Both the position numbers and the translations under genes were made by a program. From assembly GCA_918807975.1 (NCBI GenBank), contig OU964921.1:22160498-22224497 (forward strand): a DNA stretch of 64,000 nucleotides, given 5' to 3'. The notes under the pieces are model-generated. The model saw only the letters and a program-made list of their open reading frames with translations. It searched no databases and had not been told where the DNA came from. The stretch is from Aplidium turbinatum. Lineage: Eukaryota > Chordata > Ascidiacea > Aplousobranchia > Polyclinidae. Positions 34,775 through 46,439 of the stretch are shown in pieces; within the stretch, counting starts at the first letter, position 1, and the number at the start of each line of letters is the position of its first letter.

Positions 34775-35863
34775 CAACCTTTTCTGGACTTTTTGCAATG
34801 CAAAGTTGTGGATCACAGCATCAAATGATAAAATTTTGCGACGTCTGAATTGATGCACAACATGTATAGTTAGGCTTTTCAATCGGTTTTGAGTCATAGG
34901 CCTACTGGAGCGCAAACAATTCTTTACAAATTTCAGTAATTGCTAAAACCACGTTCTCAAAGCGCAACCGTTGAAGGTAGCTACCGGAACACAAAAAAAA
35001 ATCATTTTGGAAAAACCTTTCGAAAGTTGCAATTAATGATTACTTGTATTGATTATGGAGTGATTCGTTCTGGTTTGTAGCTGAAGTTTCCTGTGTGGAT
35101 TTCCGTCAAAAGCACCAACTCATCCAAAATGTGTTGAAAAATGTCATTGTTGTAGCCTACAAATGGTTTAAATTTGTCCCACATGCCCGCAACTGCACAA
35201 CAGACATACGATGAATGTTTCATGGAACTTCAAACTCATCGACGATATGTTTGAGTTTGTTAATAGGCCTACCTACATTTGTCAATTTCAACAACTATCG
35301 AATTCTTTGCAATGTACGGTAGAATACATTTCCTTCGAATGATTCAGCTAGTTAAGTTGAGTTATAAAAGCGTTCTGTCCTCAGAAAAAGAAAATCATTT
35401 TCTTTTAACTTTATAATCGCCACTGCAACTTTAGCTTGCGAGCAGTAGCCTACTTTTCTCAGCTCTTACTTAAATTACACCTTCCTTTAATTTTATTAAA
35501 TTCATCTGTGAATCTTTTTTATGACCGTAATCCACATAATGCAAAGCAGTAACAAATTTAAAACTGCTAGTTGTAGGCTACTTTAGCATTGACTCAGCTT
35601 CCGATCAAGCTCTTGTTGGTTTCAACTTGATGCATTTAAGAAACGTCTTTAGAGCTTCAATTGCAAAAGGGTAATATAAAGCATTGTGTTTGACTTAGGG
35701 ACAAGGTTTGACTGCACCACGCCTTGATTACCCTCTCGAAGTCAATTTTCTTTGCAAGATGATAGGACAGCTTTTTTTAGATTTTTCAGAATTTTTCCTC
35801 TGACTGGGCTATAACTTCAAAGATGCCACAAGCTTACAGATAATCAATTAGGCTAATCCAAAA

Positions 35864-36340
35864 ATGATAATACATTTGAACAACGCTGTCTGTAGGCAAC
35901 ATTATGAATTCCAACTAGATTTAAGCAACAACATCCATAAACAAAAAACTCAAATAAAGAAAAAACTCACTACCTTCCAATATCACATCATGAGAAGCAT
36001 GACCAACAAAAGGCTACTTGACCATACGAAAACAAAAGATCTTTTAACTATGACAAAATTACATCCAATTGCAGCAATAATAAAATCAAAAGTTTTAAAA
36101 CTGTTCGGCCACACTAAAAGATCACAATTCGGAATTAGCAAAGTTTGCACAGAAGGAAAAGTAGAAGGAAAAAGAAAACGTGGCAGACAACCAAAACGAT
36201 GGCAAAACAACATCCAATCATGGACCGGACTCAACTTGGCGACACTGGGCGAGCTGGCTCAAAATCGCCACTCTTGGAAACAAATAACTCATGTTGATGC
36301 GCAATCTGCTGCAGGCGGAGATGATGACTGATGATGATCA
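35864..36340 (+). pseudogene. LINE 3' fragment (end of reverse-transcriptase ORF)
   Basis: A 155-codon frame ends in the C-terminal block typical of many animal LINE ORF2 proteins: LLTMTKLHPIAAII, VLKLFGHTKRS, then GKRKRGRQPKRWQNNIQSW and TGLNLATLGELAQNRHSWK. It is followed by a GATGAT-rich tail. The catalytic core is absent, so this is a 5'-truncated copy. The clade is not assigned. Confidence 0.65.
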
Positions 36341-36845
36341 ATAAACAAAAAAATATACAGGATTTACTTTCTTTAATCGTGCTTGCACGGATACCTTTAA
36401 CTTTCCCAGATAACTTAAGTTATGTTGGATACAACATCCTATGCCTGGCCAACGCAGATTTTGAAGTTTTCGCTCAGCTAAAACAGCACCAGTTTTCAAG
36501 TTGAAACTATCAATACAATCGAAACCGTTCAGTGATACAGAAATCATTTCAGCTTCAGATTTTACGTCTTGAAGCTGTTCAACATCGCCTACCTTAACAC
36601 GAAAATGATTTGTTCTTGATGAGAAGCATTGAGAGTGACATTTACAATGCTTGAGAAATACTTAGAACTACGCACTTCATTTAAGAATTTGTTGATTATT
36701 TAGTTGGTACATTTTTACTTTAGTACTAAACATGGGCCCCCCTCAAAAAGTGCAAAAACAAAAAACTACTCGTTTTTCCTTTACAATGTTTTGCTAGGGG
36801 GAAAACTGGCCCGACCCCCCCCCTCTCGGAGCCACTGCGTACACC

Positions 36846-37440
36846 TATGAAAGACCAGCCAACTTAACCGTATATCGATAGCCGATGGGCTATCCAGCTA
36901 TGGACATGGATATTGACCAGCTTGAGTACTAGAACAAAAAGAATGTCATGAAGTTTACATGACACTTTAAACCTTGATTAACGTTTAGTCTGTCAACAGA
37001 CCTACGACAGAATTGTGCTGTATGCAGGCAGCGGGGCCGAAAATGATTTCTTTCAAACTACAGCTCAAAGTCAATTTGGCCAAAAAGTACTTTTCGTGTA
37101 CTTCACTACTGGAATCATCACCATAAAAGTTTGTGTTGTGCAATCGCTTCAAAAGAATGTCGCAAAAGTTTGTTAAAACAGTTCGATGACGCGAACAAAC
37201 CAGTTTAATGGTAAACATCAAGGTTGCCACATTGCCAATGGACAATTTTTAATGCCGTCAGACAAACAACTTCGACTTGACTTTTTGACCCTAGGCTATT
37301 CTTTTCAATACGGTTTAATTATTATTAGTTGAAGTCGGTGAATTTGATGTTGTACGTACAATGTACAATAATTGTATTTAAGAAGTTCAAAGTAGTAAGT
37401 TAGTTTTCTTTTTTTTCCATTAGGCCTATGCTTTTTTATA
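36846..37440. other. Non-coding stretch between two hAT elements
   Basis: Short open frames only, no recognised motif or repeat end. Confidence 0.35.
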
Positions 37441-38346
37441 CAAGGTACTAGAGATGCAGCGAACCCAAAATTTTTATCCGCACACCGCACCGCAACTGAC
37501 TCATCTATCCGCGCACCGCACCGCACACCGCAATTTATCTGGAACTTTGACACTGCACCGCACCGCACACCGCAAATTACAAAATTAAAAAAAAATATTT
37601 TAACGAGTTATTGTTTAGAAAGTCAATTGTAGGAAAAAGCATCCATGGCATATAACTGGTAACCTAGTACCAATACAGTTGTGCACTAATTGGCCAGGCT
37701 AACCAGATCATATTCTCTTATCAGCAATGCATCTAAGTTCTAAGACATAATACAAACTAAGACAAATAGAATGTTCCTGGATCCAGTATCAGGACTTTTG
37801 AACACTTTTTGTAAGCAATAATGCAATTATAATGCCAGTGGCTATATGAACTACGGTACACACACAAGAGTAAAACTTATAGCCTGAACTCACTGGGCTA
37901 ACTGATATAGTAAATAATGCGGTAGTTGCGCTAGGCCTATAGCCTGGTAACTGAGCTTATCAGCTAGGCTACTAACCAAAAACATTCGTACAGCTTCCCT
38001 GACAAGCAAGCCCTAAAACCCTGTCAACTGCAAGCCATTTGCAATTTGCATTTGCATAGCTTTCCATCTTAGGGTTTCCGAAGGGAAAAATAACTGATCC
38101 GTGTTTCCAATTTAAATTTGAAGTTTCATAGCTGATTCTTGAAAAGTTGAAAGTTTACGTTTACGAAAGTTTAATTTCTTGAAAGTTTACGTTTACGAAA
38201 AATTAATTTCTTGAAAGTTTACGCGGCAAGCGGCGCGGCGCGGCTTTGTCATTTCAACCTTCCACGCGGCGCGGCGCGGCACGCGGCGAAAAAGTCAAAA
38301 GCGGCCGCGTACGCGGCGCGGCGCGGCTTGCATCACTACAAGGTAC
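37441..38346. mobile_element. Non-autonomous hAT with GC-rich subterminal repeats
   Basis: The element is 37449-38338, flanked by perfect CAAGGTAC (37441-37448, 38339-38346). The ends are TAGAGATGCA and, reversed, TAGTGATGCA. Inside the left end are repeated CCGCACCGCACACCGCA words, and inside the right end GCGGCGCGGCGCGGC words. These asymmetric clusters stand out from the AT-rich surroundings and may be transposase-binding arrays. No transposase was seen. Confidence 0.8.
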
Positions 38347-38565
38347 GACAAAAAAGTAATGGGACTGTTGGTAAAAAAAAATTGTCACAATTTTTTTTTC
38401 ATAAATTATGAATTATCTTCTTCAAAGTAGTTCCTCTTCGAGAATGCACTTTTGCATTAGGTCCTGCCATCCCCAAAACACTAGGAAAACTTCTCTTTGT
38501 GAGGCGTGGCAAACTACTCTTTGAGGCGCAAACTTCTTGGTGATACAGCATGATTCTTTAGTATC
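38346..38565 (-). pseudogene. mariner-like transposon end with C-terminal coding remnant
   Basis: Sequence beginning CGACAAAAAAGTAATGGGAC looks like a Tc1/mariner terminal repeat. The minus strand just inside reads WQDLMQKCILEEELL, like the mariner transposase C-terminus as remembered (a Q-K-C-I then Tyr-Phe-Glu pattern). The adjacent hAT inserted next to this end. Only a short degraded piece remains. Confidence 0.4.
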
Positions 38566-39913
38566 TCTTTTCACAATATTATGTTATTTCATAGGCTTGA
38601 AAAGGGCTGTATGACTAGCCGAAGAGGTTTGCTTATTGTTTTTTGTTTTTATAATGTTAAGTGTAGTGTTGTTGCTTAGTTGAGTCTGTTTATGATTTAA
38701 AAATGTAACCTCTTTACCCAAATTGTCAATAGAATACATCAGATCAACATCGCCAAACAAACCAAAGCCTATAAGGAAATGGTATAATGCAAGAGGGACC
38801 AACTTCTCATCGATTGTTCCTAATTACTTGCAATCGACCGGTGGGTGAGGAGTCACTGAGCAACTTTTTTCCTGTGACACCTTTCTCTAAGTGAATTTAC
38901 ATTTATCATACATTTACCATCGTCACCCGTCGTCGTCGGCATAAGCTCGTATCCGACCATTGGTATTGTCTTCAAGCTGTCCTATGTGGCTTTGGATGAT
39001 GATGTCGAATGAGGCTTTACAGGCCAAGTCTGTTGTGGAATAAACATGGAAAACAGTCATATTGTAGATGGAGCATGGGAAACGTGTTTTTTAGCTTTTC
39101 TTTTCTAATTTTTTGTTTGTTCTGAGCTTGTTTCCTTTTTTTCTTCGAAAAATTCCATACCATCCCTACTTTTCTTCCTCCAGATTGATTTGTCACGGGC
39201 AAGTTATTTCCACGACTATAGATCTATGTTGACTTGGTTCAAGGATATTTTTACCTGTAGCTGACCTTTGTATCGAGTTTTTGGTCTTTTAAGAGTTATT
39301 GTTTCTTTTTAAGAAGTTGCGCTTTTCCTTTGTTTTGAGAAACTCTACCTTGATGACGTCATGAACAGCGTAGCTTCTGATTGGTTGATGGTTCGTGGTT
39401 GAATTGGATATCAGTATGTTAAAGTGCCTACCATTCCGCTAGGCTAGTTACCAGAGTTGCCAGTTCCATGGTTTTCCTGCGGAATTGGGCCAGAACACAC
39501 TAAAACGATATTTTTTTCTTTCAGTGATTGTTTTTAAAAACTTACTGAAAAGTAATGAATAAAACGATATAACTATTAGCATAATGGTTAAGTTCTTTTA
39601 TGGAGTGAAATATTAAGAGTAATATGCTATAATAGCTACGTTTATTGGGGTAAAGGCTCGAAAAATGTTGGGAAACACTGAGATAAAGTAATAACCACTA
39701 CTGTATTATCAAGAAACCTAAGTGTATACAGCTGTACTTTATCATCTACAGTCTAAAGTTTATTAGTTATGGTCTTAATAAATCGGGGTGAAAAATCAGA
39801 TGTTGTTACTCTGTGAATGTTTACTGTTATGAAGTATACAACAGATAATAAGTTAATACAGTATATTGTGAGGTCACAGAAACCCCCCTCTTGTATAATT
39901 ATTTTAAGCATCA
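38566..39913. other. Non-coding stretch, nothing firm
   Basis: AT-rich DNA. A word at 39667 (GGGAAACACTG) resembles a hAT end but has no partner. No coding motif was found. Confidence 0.35.
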
Positions 39914-41538
39914 GCTGCTGACACGGTTGCCACACGTAGGGATTTATTCCTACGGTAAGGATTTTGGGACATCTGTAGGGAATAAGGAATCCCTACGGGA
40001 TTTTTTACAATTGTTGTGTTTTTCATCTTGACACTCACAATTAGCAAAACAAAAGTTAACATTCAAAATATGATCACAATTAGTCACTATTTGATCACAA
40101 TAAGTCTCCACCACCAATATCACAATTAGTCACCAAGGGGATAATTGACCTCCCCCCGAACCAAATAGTTGGATTCAATATTTCACACTCTGTGACAGCA
40201 TCATTTAACAATGTTTTACTATTAATTTAGGCTAAAAATACTCTTAGAATGCACAATTTTAAGTTGTTTTTTTTTTTAAAGTTTTTTTATGGGGAGGATC
40301 GTAACACCCCTATGTGGGTGCTCCACATTTGGTTACTCGTTTGTTGCCGGGCTCACTCACCTAAATGTGCAAAAATACTCATTTGACCCACTCCGAAATT
40401 TGTTGCTTGCTACGCTTCTGAATAGACGTGACCAATACACTAATTTGCACTCTGTTGTAATCTATTATTGGACTCTATTTTATTATTTATGTCGTAAATG
40501 TTTTTTTTTCTGTTGTTTAAATCAGTTCAGTTTGTTTTTATGTCTGACCATCACAACAAAAAAATATTATATGCCAAGCATAGCAGAAGTCTAGAAAAAC
40601 GTAAAAGCGAGAAAACGAGCCGTTTTAATGGGTGTCCCACCTTTTCTTCGTAAACAGTTCTTCGTAAAACAATTCTTCGTAAACAATTCTTCGTAAACAA
40701 TTCTTCGTAAAATTAATTCTTTGTAAAACAATTCTTCCCAAAGCATTTCTTCGTGCATGCAATTGAGATTTGATGTATACGCAGAAATGCTTTACGAAGA
40801 ATTGTTTTACGGGTTTCATTTCACCAACAACTATTTACGAACAATTGTTTTACTAACAACTGTTTACGAAGAATTTGCCTATAACTGTTTTAATGTGCAT
40901 AATGCCAAAGCAGGGCAATCAGTTCAAATATGGCACGGTCGCAACACCTTATCAGAATTTTTTCAATTTAGAAAAAAAAACGTAATAAGAAAAAAAAGGC
41001 AAGTGAAATGTTTTACAACAATTTATCTGAGTAAAAATAGATATAAAAAGAAATACAAGACAAAAAGTTGCTATGTTAATCGACCTAGATGCGATATCAA
41101 AAGTGCTGATGGTCTTGAGGGGAACACTCTTGATGCGTTAGCTATTCATGAAGAGCAAGGTACGCAAAGAAAATTTCTAAAAGAAATCTTACTACGGGAA
41201 AAGCCATTTCAACGCAGCAGACCAGGCCTTGCAAGACTATCAAAAACAATACAGTAGATATTATTAAAACAGCATAGATATATGTTTGTTGAAGGTTTTT
41301 TTGAAGTCACGTAGATAATAGCCTACTGGTAGTCAGTTATTTGTGTCCCGATTGTGTAGCCTACCATAAATAGGTGGTACAATTACAGGTTTAATTGTAA
41401 CTTATCAAGCCACACTACGCGTTTTTTTATGTTGGCTTTGACTAATCAGTCCAAAGTTTGCGTATGGACATGTAGGCATTTTTGAATGACGCTTGTAGGG
41501 ATTTAGCATTTTTTTTGCGTGGCAACACTGGCTGCTTA
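39914..41538. mobile_element. hAT-type element with an internal inverted minisatellite
   Basis: The element is 39922-41530. The left end CACGGTTGCCAC pairs with the reversed right end CAGTGTTGCCAC. The flanks GCTGCTGA (39914-39921) and GCTGCTTA (41531-41538) agree at 7 of 8 bases. It contains the palindromic minisatellite at 40650-40885 and a segment (about 40510-41230) also present at 60300-60730. No transposase was recognised. Confidence 0.6.
40650..40885. repeat. Inverted pair of a TTCTTCGTAAACAA minisatellite
   Basis: About six to seven imperfect copies of a 14-15 bp unit (TTCTTCGTAAACAA) occupy the left arm (about 40655-40755). The reverse-complement unit (TTACGAAGAATTGTTT) occupies the right arm (about 40785-40880). 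A short spacer separates them, so the strands can fold into one long hairpin. Confidence 0.65.
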
Positions 41539-42025
41539 TGATTGATACTTACACTTTCGTGGCAGTGTCCATCGCCGAAACCCACTTTCGCCTTGTTTCG
41601 TCATCGTCGGCTCCCAGACTTATCACATTCTAAACAAACATGTTTGGCAAAGTTAATTGGCAAAAATTTTATTATGGCTGTGAAATGACGCAGCCAATAA
41701 GGCCCTTGCATAATTGACAATCATACTTTCAGTTTCTTTTCCACTTCTCTTTAATAACGGATTTGACGTCTGCAACAATCTTCTAACTTTGCACTGGATT
41801 TACAAAATAGTCAGTCACTTCAGACAAAAGTGAGGCTTCATTTCTATTTATGTTTATGCTTAGTGCTTTTAATATGGCCATCGAGGTTAAGACTATGTTT
41901 GCCTCGGAAGTAAATATGCCATATCTATAAGTAATGCATTCAGCTTCAATGTCAATACGTCATGTTCTTTCTGCAAGGATATTTCTGCTGCAGTTCATCA
42001 TAAAACAGACTCTTCTTTTTTGGTA
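41539..42025. other. Non-coding stretch, nothing recognised
   Basis: No motif-bearing frame or repeat end was seen. Confidence 0.35.
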
Positions 42026-42329
42026 TTATTGCTTAGACATACTTGGCTGGTGGTTTTGAAACTTTATCCTCGGACTGATAAAGTCACGAAAATTTATTTC
42101 TGGTAGCTTTGCATACTTATAGGGGCTTTTGACGCAGGGCCGGTTACCGAGATTGGCAGAGTAAAGTTTCCGATAATTGACATGTTTTTGCCCGGGAATT
42201 ATTCCATCCACTAGGCGCCGTTGAATGAAAAGCCGTCCTGAAATGCGTTACTCAAGTGCACACCCCGAGAGCCGAACCAACGCTGCGTGATCTTGAGTCG
42301 ATCACGTAACCACTGAGCTAACGGGGGAC
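42026..42329 (-). mobile_element. tRNA-derived SINE, copy 2
   Basis: Reading the minus strand from 42329, the head GTTAGCTCAGTGGTTA is an A-box-type tRNA start, and GTTGGTTCGGCTC is a B box about 30 bases on. The body and tail match copy 1 at 25353-25655. This copy keeps the tRNA-like promoter, so it defines the 5' end of the family, which is about 300 bp long. Confidence 0.7.
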
Positions 42330-43370
42330 TAGCTTCTGTGTTCGTTTACAATCAAAATTAAAACCATGATAAGAAAAATAATGAAATCAAAGACAAGCCG
42401 TCGTCAAAAAGTTATATAAAAATAAAATCCTGTTGAAAATGTGAGCAAGAAAATTCAAAATATAAAAAAGGACATTTGAGAATCTTCAGATGTTCTACGA
42501 GTCGGAGGACAACTTTTATTTTTATTTTAGAAAAGTAAACACATCCTCCGAAAAGAAGACAAACTGTACTGCATGGTAGCCCTAGCCAACCTTTTCTTGT
42601 TAGTGCAGAAGGCTTAGTATAACGATAACATTATCTTTAGTATTTCACAAATGTACATACAAACGAGATGTTTTAGTCTGGTGCGAGTTTGTGTGATAGT
42701 AGCGGTTTGCACTGGCTTTCGGAACACAGTTCCCTAGTCTTGTGCTATGATTATCTTCAGCAGCATGGCACGATGATCGAAGCCTACGTAAAACTGCAGG
42801 GTAGCAACCCTCCAAATTCTGTGACGGTTAGCATCCCCAACATTTAAGCACCGCCTAGTGTAGTGACGTAAAAGTAGTGATGATTAGATGCATGAAGGGG
42901 TTTATATTGGGTCTCAAAGTAGCACTGTTAGCTAACAACCCCCTCGTCTAGTAACGGCTAGCAACCCAAATGTAAAACCACTATTAAGCACCGTTCTACC
43001 GCCACCTAGTGACACTTTAAAATATACTGTTTTGTTGTGCAGCTGTTAGAGTCGATAATTTGTTGCAATGACTTCCTGTAATGACACTATATCGAAATAT
43101 GAACCTTACAACTACAAGTCAAAATTTCGTTTATCCCTAACATCATCAATAAGCCGAATTTTTGTTATAGTAGTTTTAAAAGATGTATAAGAAGAGTCTT
43201 TTTTATGTCTTGTTTGGCGTTATAGAAAACACACTACACAAATAGTAAACAAACTTTTATTTATTTTCATGTACAAACAAAGGAATTGTAACACAAGTTC
43301 AATCTTTTTTGTTGATCCAAGTGTTGAATTCTGGTGAATAACCTAGTACCGTAACCATTTCACTTTTACT
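42330..43370. other. Non-coding stretch with a degenerate duplication
   Basis: Around 42785-43015 two similar blocks recur (TAGCAACCC, GACGGTTAGC, TTAAGCACCG, CCTAGTG), suggesting an old local duplication. No coding sequence was found. Confidence 0.35.
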
Positions 43371-43381
43371 TGTTTATTTCT

Positions 43382-43693
43382 TCAGTAATTTCCTTTTCGA
43401 CAATGGTTTCGATAATGGTTTCGATAATGGCTTCCGACAATGGTTTCGATAAAGTATTCATTATCATCATCCCTGATTATCATTTTTATTATTTTTTTGT
43501 AGTTTTTGAACACAAAAGCGACTTTCCAGTTTCTTCGTTGTTGCAGCCTTACTCTTTTAATTTTTAAAGAATATGGTTTCCCAGTCAACCGTTTAGAAAC
43601 GATAAAAGTTTCTTTTGTGAATTTTGGTATGTCGCCTTTCTCAAATACTGTCGTTGCTTCCTTTTGCAGATGCATACGCTTAAACTTCCCCAT
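43382..43693 (-). pseudogene. Possible Polinton-like integrase C-terminal fossil
   Basis: The minus-strand reading VFEKGDIPKFTKETFIVSKR, then TGKPYSLK, resembles the C-terminal end of the retroviral-type integrase carried by Polinton/Maverick and related elements, from memory of that family. It is short, isolated and old, and no other Polinton part was found nearby. Four AATGGTTTCGAT-like words at 43400-43450 overlap it. Confidence 0.35.
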
Positions 43694-45030
43694 CTAATTA
43701 CAAATTCCCTAAAAATAAGAACACCGGCAAAGATGATTGATGAGTGCTAACAAAACAGCTCAAGTTCTGATGACACAAACCAAAATACGTCACAGATCGA
43801 GTCAAGTTGAACTCCAATTATAGCAATGCAGTCCAATTCTAACCAAACCTGTAGAGCTGAAAACCGATCCCTCAAAAGAATCTCGTATCCACTTAAATGC
43901 TTTACTGTAATTGCGTGAAAGAATATACATCCTACTAGGTAACATGCTTTTACAATTAGGTAGGCTAACACTTTAAGAAAATTCGATTCGGAAACATGAT
44001 TCGACAAACAGCGTGAAAATCCAAGTCTTTCTCATTTACAAATAGCCAACGTTAATAACGCTTTCGATAGCATCCACAATGTCATTTCCCATTTAAATGT
44101 ATCATTGCTTTCCGAAAACTCCAAACAATTATTTTGCTCTTCCATAAAATAGCCTAGTTCAGCTGTTTAGCCTACATGGCTAAAAAAAATCACTTGAAAT
44201 TGGCAATCCTATTATTGTCGCTAAAGCGAAGTGCTGCAGGATAGCTTTCACATTGAAAGCCAGCAGTTTCAAGCAACGCTCTGCTTATAAAATGACAACG
44301 TAACGCCACGAAGAACTCTAGTCTAGATGCAAGCCACAAAAGCCCTCTTTTGTCTTTTCCAAGCGCACTAGATTGCGAATTTCGACAACGAGAAAATGCA
44401 TTTAAAATTTAATTCACTATTCGGTTGAAAGGTTTGTAAATTTAAGCTGTGGAAATTATCACACCAGTCAAAGGACTATTGCGCGACAAGCGTTAACGTA
44501 ATTGAAAAAGTTTATTTTCCGAAGTTGACATGCTGGCGGACTCATTCAAAACATTCTGCGGATTCAGGGTTGAGAAACACTGACTTAGCCTATAGCAACA
44601 TTGTTAATTGCTGTAACAGTGCTATCCAAAATATATTAAATGCCGTATATACTCTACTTTGTTAAATTATTGAAATATTTCTTTAAAAAGGGGGGCATAG
44701 CCAAATGTATTAACATACTCAGACCGTGGACGTCACTATCATGCCAGAGGCATAGGCCACGCCATGGGCTACTCATATTTCAAATTATCAGTGGATTTAA
44801 AAGAAAGATATTTGGTCCTGTGCATATCAAAAACTGTAGATAAAACAGTGTTCTAAAGCAGGGATCGTCAACTTTTTTGCATGCAGGCAGCTTTGTCACT
44901 GAGGAAAACTGTGGCAGGCCGCAATAATAAAATTTTAGATAGGTTGATACTTGTGCTAGAAAAGAACACATTTCGTACTTAGTATCCAACGCTACGTATT
45001 GTTAACATTGTATATACCATAGACAAAATT
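43694..45030. other. Non-coding stretch with unpaired hAT-like ends
   Basis: GGGTTGAGAAACACTG near 44566-44581 and CAGGGATCGTCAACTT near 44862 resemble hAT ends, but no partner or target duplication was found. No coding motif. Confidence 0.35.
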
Positions 45031-45040
45031 AGACATAGTA

Positions 45041-45204
45041 CAGTGGCGGCTCGTCAGAAGGTGCTGCGGTACTGCAGCACCCCCTAGCGTAATTTCACTG
45101 GTTACACATATAACTTAATGTACAGTGGCGGCTCGTCAGAAGGTGCTGCGGTACTGCAGCACCCCCTAGCGTAATTTCACTGGTTACACATATAACTTAA
45201 TGTA
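45041..45204 (+). repeat. 82-bp tandem duplication of the hAT-like left terminus
   Basis: Positions 45041-45122 and 45123-45204 are two apparently identical copies of the terminal 82 bp, including the inverted-repeat end. Confidence 0.85.
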
Positions 45205-46228
45205 TAACCTAACCTTTATTGAAGAACCTAATATATGTGTATTTCATGAAAATCTTCTCAAACCTATCGTCATATCTAGAAAACAATAGCACAAATCACC
45301 GTATTAAACAAATTCTGGTACGGAAACTCTGGTACTGCAGTCCCAGTTTCGGCTAGTTTGTGCGGTGTTGCGCATGCGCGAATTTCTCACAAGCGACGAT
45401 TTTGGCTGGGAGAGGGACTGCGTTTTTGCAGTACCAGTGTTGCCATGTTGTAGTCTTGAAATTTCTCTTACGACAGAAACTGCTGGACTGTAAGCCAGTG
45501 GTATTACTATTGGAAACCCTGTCAGTCGAAGCTAGTCAGGCAGCTAAATGTGTGTTCTACCTCACTAACTTGCAGTTGCTTTTTGAGCTGTTTAGAGTTA
45601 GACTAATGTAAGTTAAGTATTTTTGTAGAGTTAGACCTAGATGTCAGTGTTTTAGACAATTATGATGTTGGACTAAGAACAGATGCTCACAGCATAGGCT
45701 ACATTTATTTTCTTTAACATTTCTCAGTATAGATAGACCTATGCATAGCATTAACTGGTTACCTTTTCCTGTTTATTGGCATGTTCGTATACCGTATTGA
45801 TGTTAGGTAGGGCTACCATATGTCCTCTTTTTTCAAGAAAAATGGATTGTCCTCCGAGGACACTAAAAAATGCTCAAATGTCCTCTTTTTTGACAGTTTG
45901 GGTTTTCATGCTTATATTTTCAACGGGGTTATATTGCTTGATGACGTTTCAGCGACGGCTTGTAGGCTATTTGTTTTTTAAACATTTTGTATACCAATGT
46001 AACATGTTGATTTATAAATTCTACAGAAATTGGTGCATTTTATGGAACTGTTGTTGAACGTTCATCGCCTGGTTCATTGTAAAATATTAAACGACATTTT
46101 AAAGGCCATGCTCACACTTTCACAAAAAAATTATTCTTTTACCTATACATACGTTTTATATTGATACAACGCTTGTAGACGTTGTTGATTACCAACCGAG
46201 TTTAGCTCGTTTGTTACTTGAAACAAAT

Positions 46229-46395
46229 CGAAACGAATGTCTAAAAGTGCTCCACTCCGCACTCCAACTCTGTTCGTTCAGGGGCAACCCATGAGTGAAC
46301 GAATACACAGACCCCTCCATTTCTACAAGCCGAAACTTAACTCTATCAACCTCAGTGACCGGGTCTGTGTCAGTGGTTCAAGGCCTCCACACAGT
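46229..46395 (+). mobile_element. Diverged SINE tail
   Basis: CTCAGTGACCGGGTCTGTGT with the surrounding words resembles the SINE body at 25353-25655. It is clearly more diverged and no tRNA-like head was seen. Confidence 0.4.
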
Positions 46396-46439
46396 GCAGC
46401 TTACTGTTTTAGTCCTATTTCTGGCAAAAAATTTAACAA

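Larger units (their letters stand above)
34243..36845. mobile_element. hAT transposon with 8-bp target duplication
   Basis: The element is 34251-36837, flanked by perfect CGTACACC (34243-34250, 36838-36845). The left end CAGGGCCTCGGAGAG and the reversed right end CAGTGGCTCCGAGAG match at 12 of 15 positions. It starts only 31 bp after the previous hAT's duplication. It contains a small MITE (34547-34766) and a LINE 3' fragment (35864-36340). No transposase was recognised. Its left part resembles 60199-60930. Confidence 0.75.

Noticed and set aside
43400-43450. CRISPR-like short repeats
   Set aside because: Four short direct words without spacers, in an animal genome. A simple microsatellite-like duplication explains them.
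44862-44990. Another hAT starting CAGGGATCGTCAACTT
   Set aside because: No matching right end or target duplication was found.
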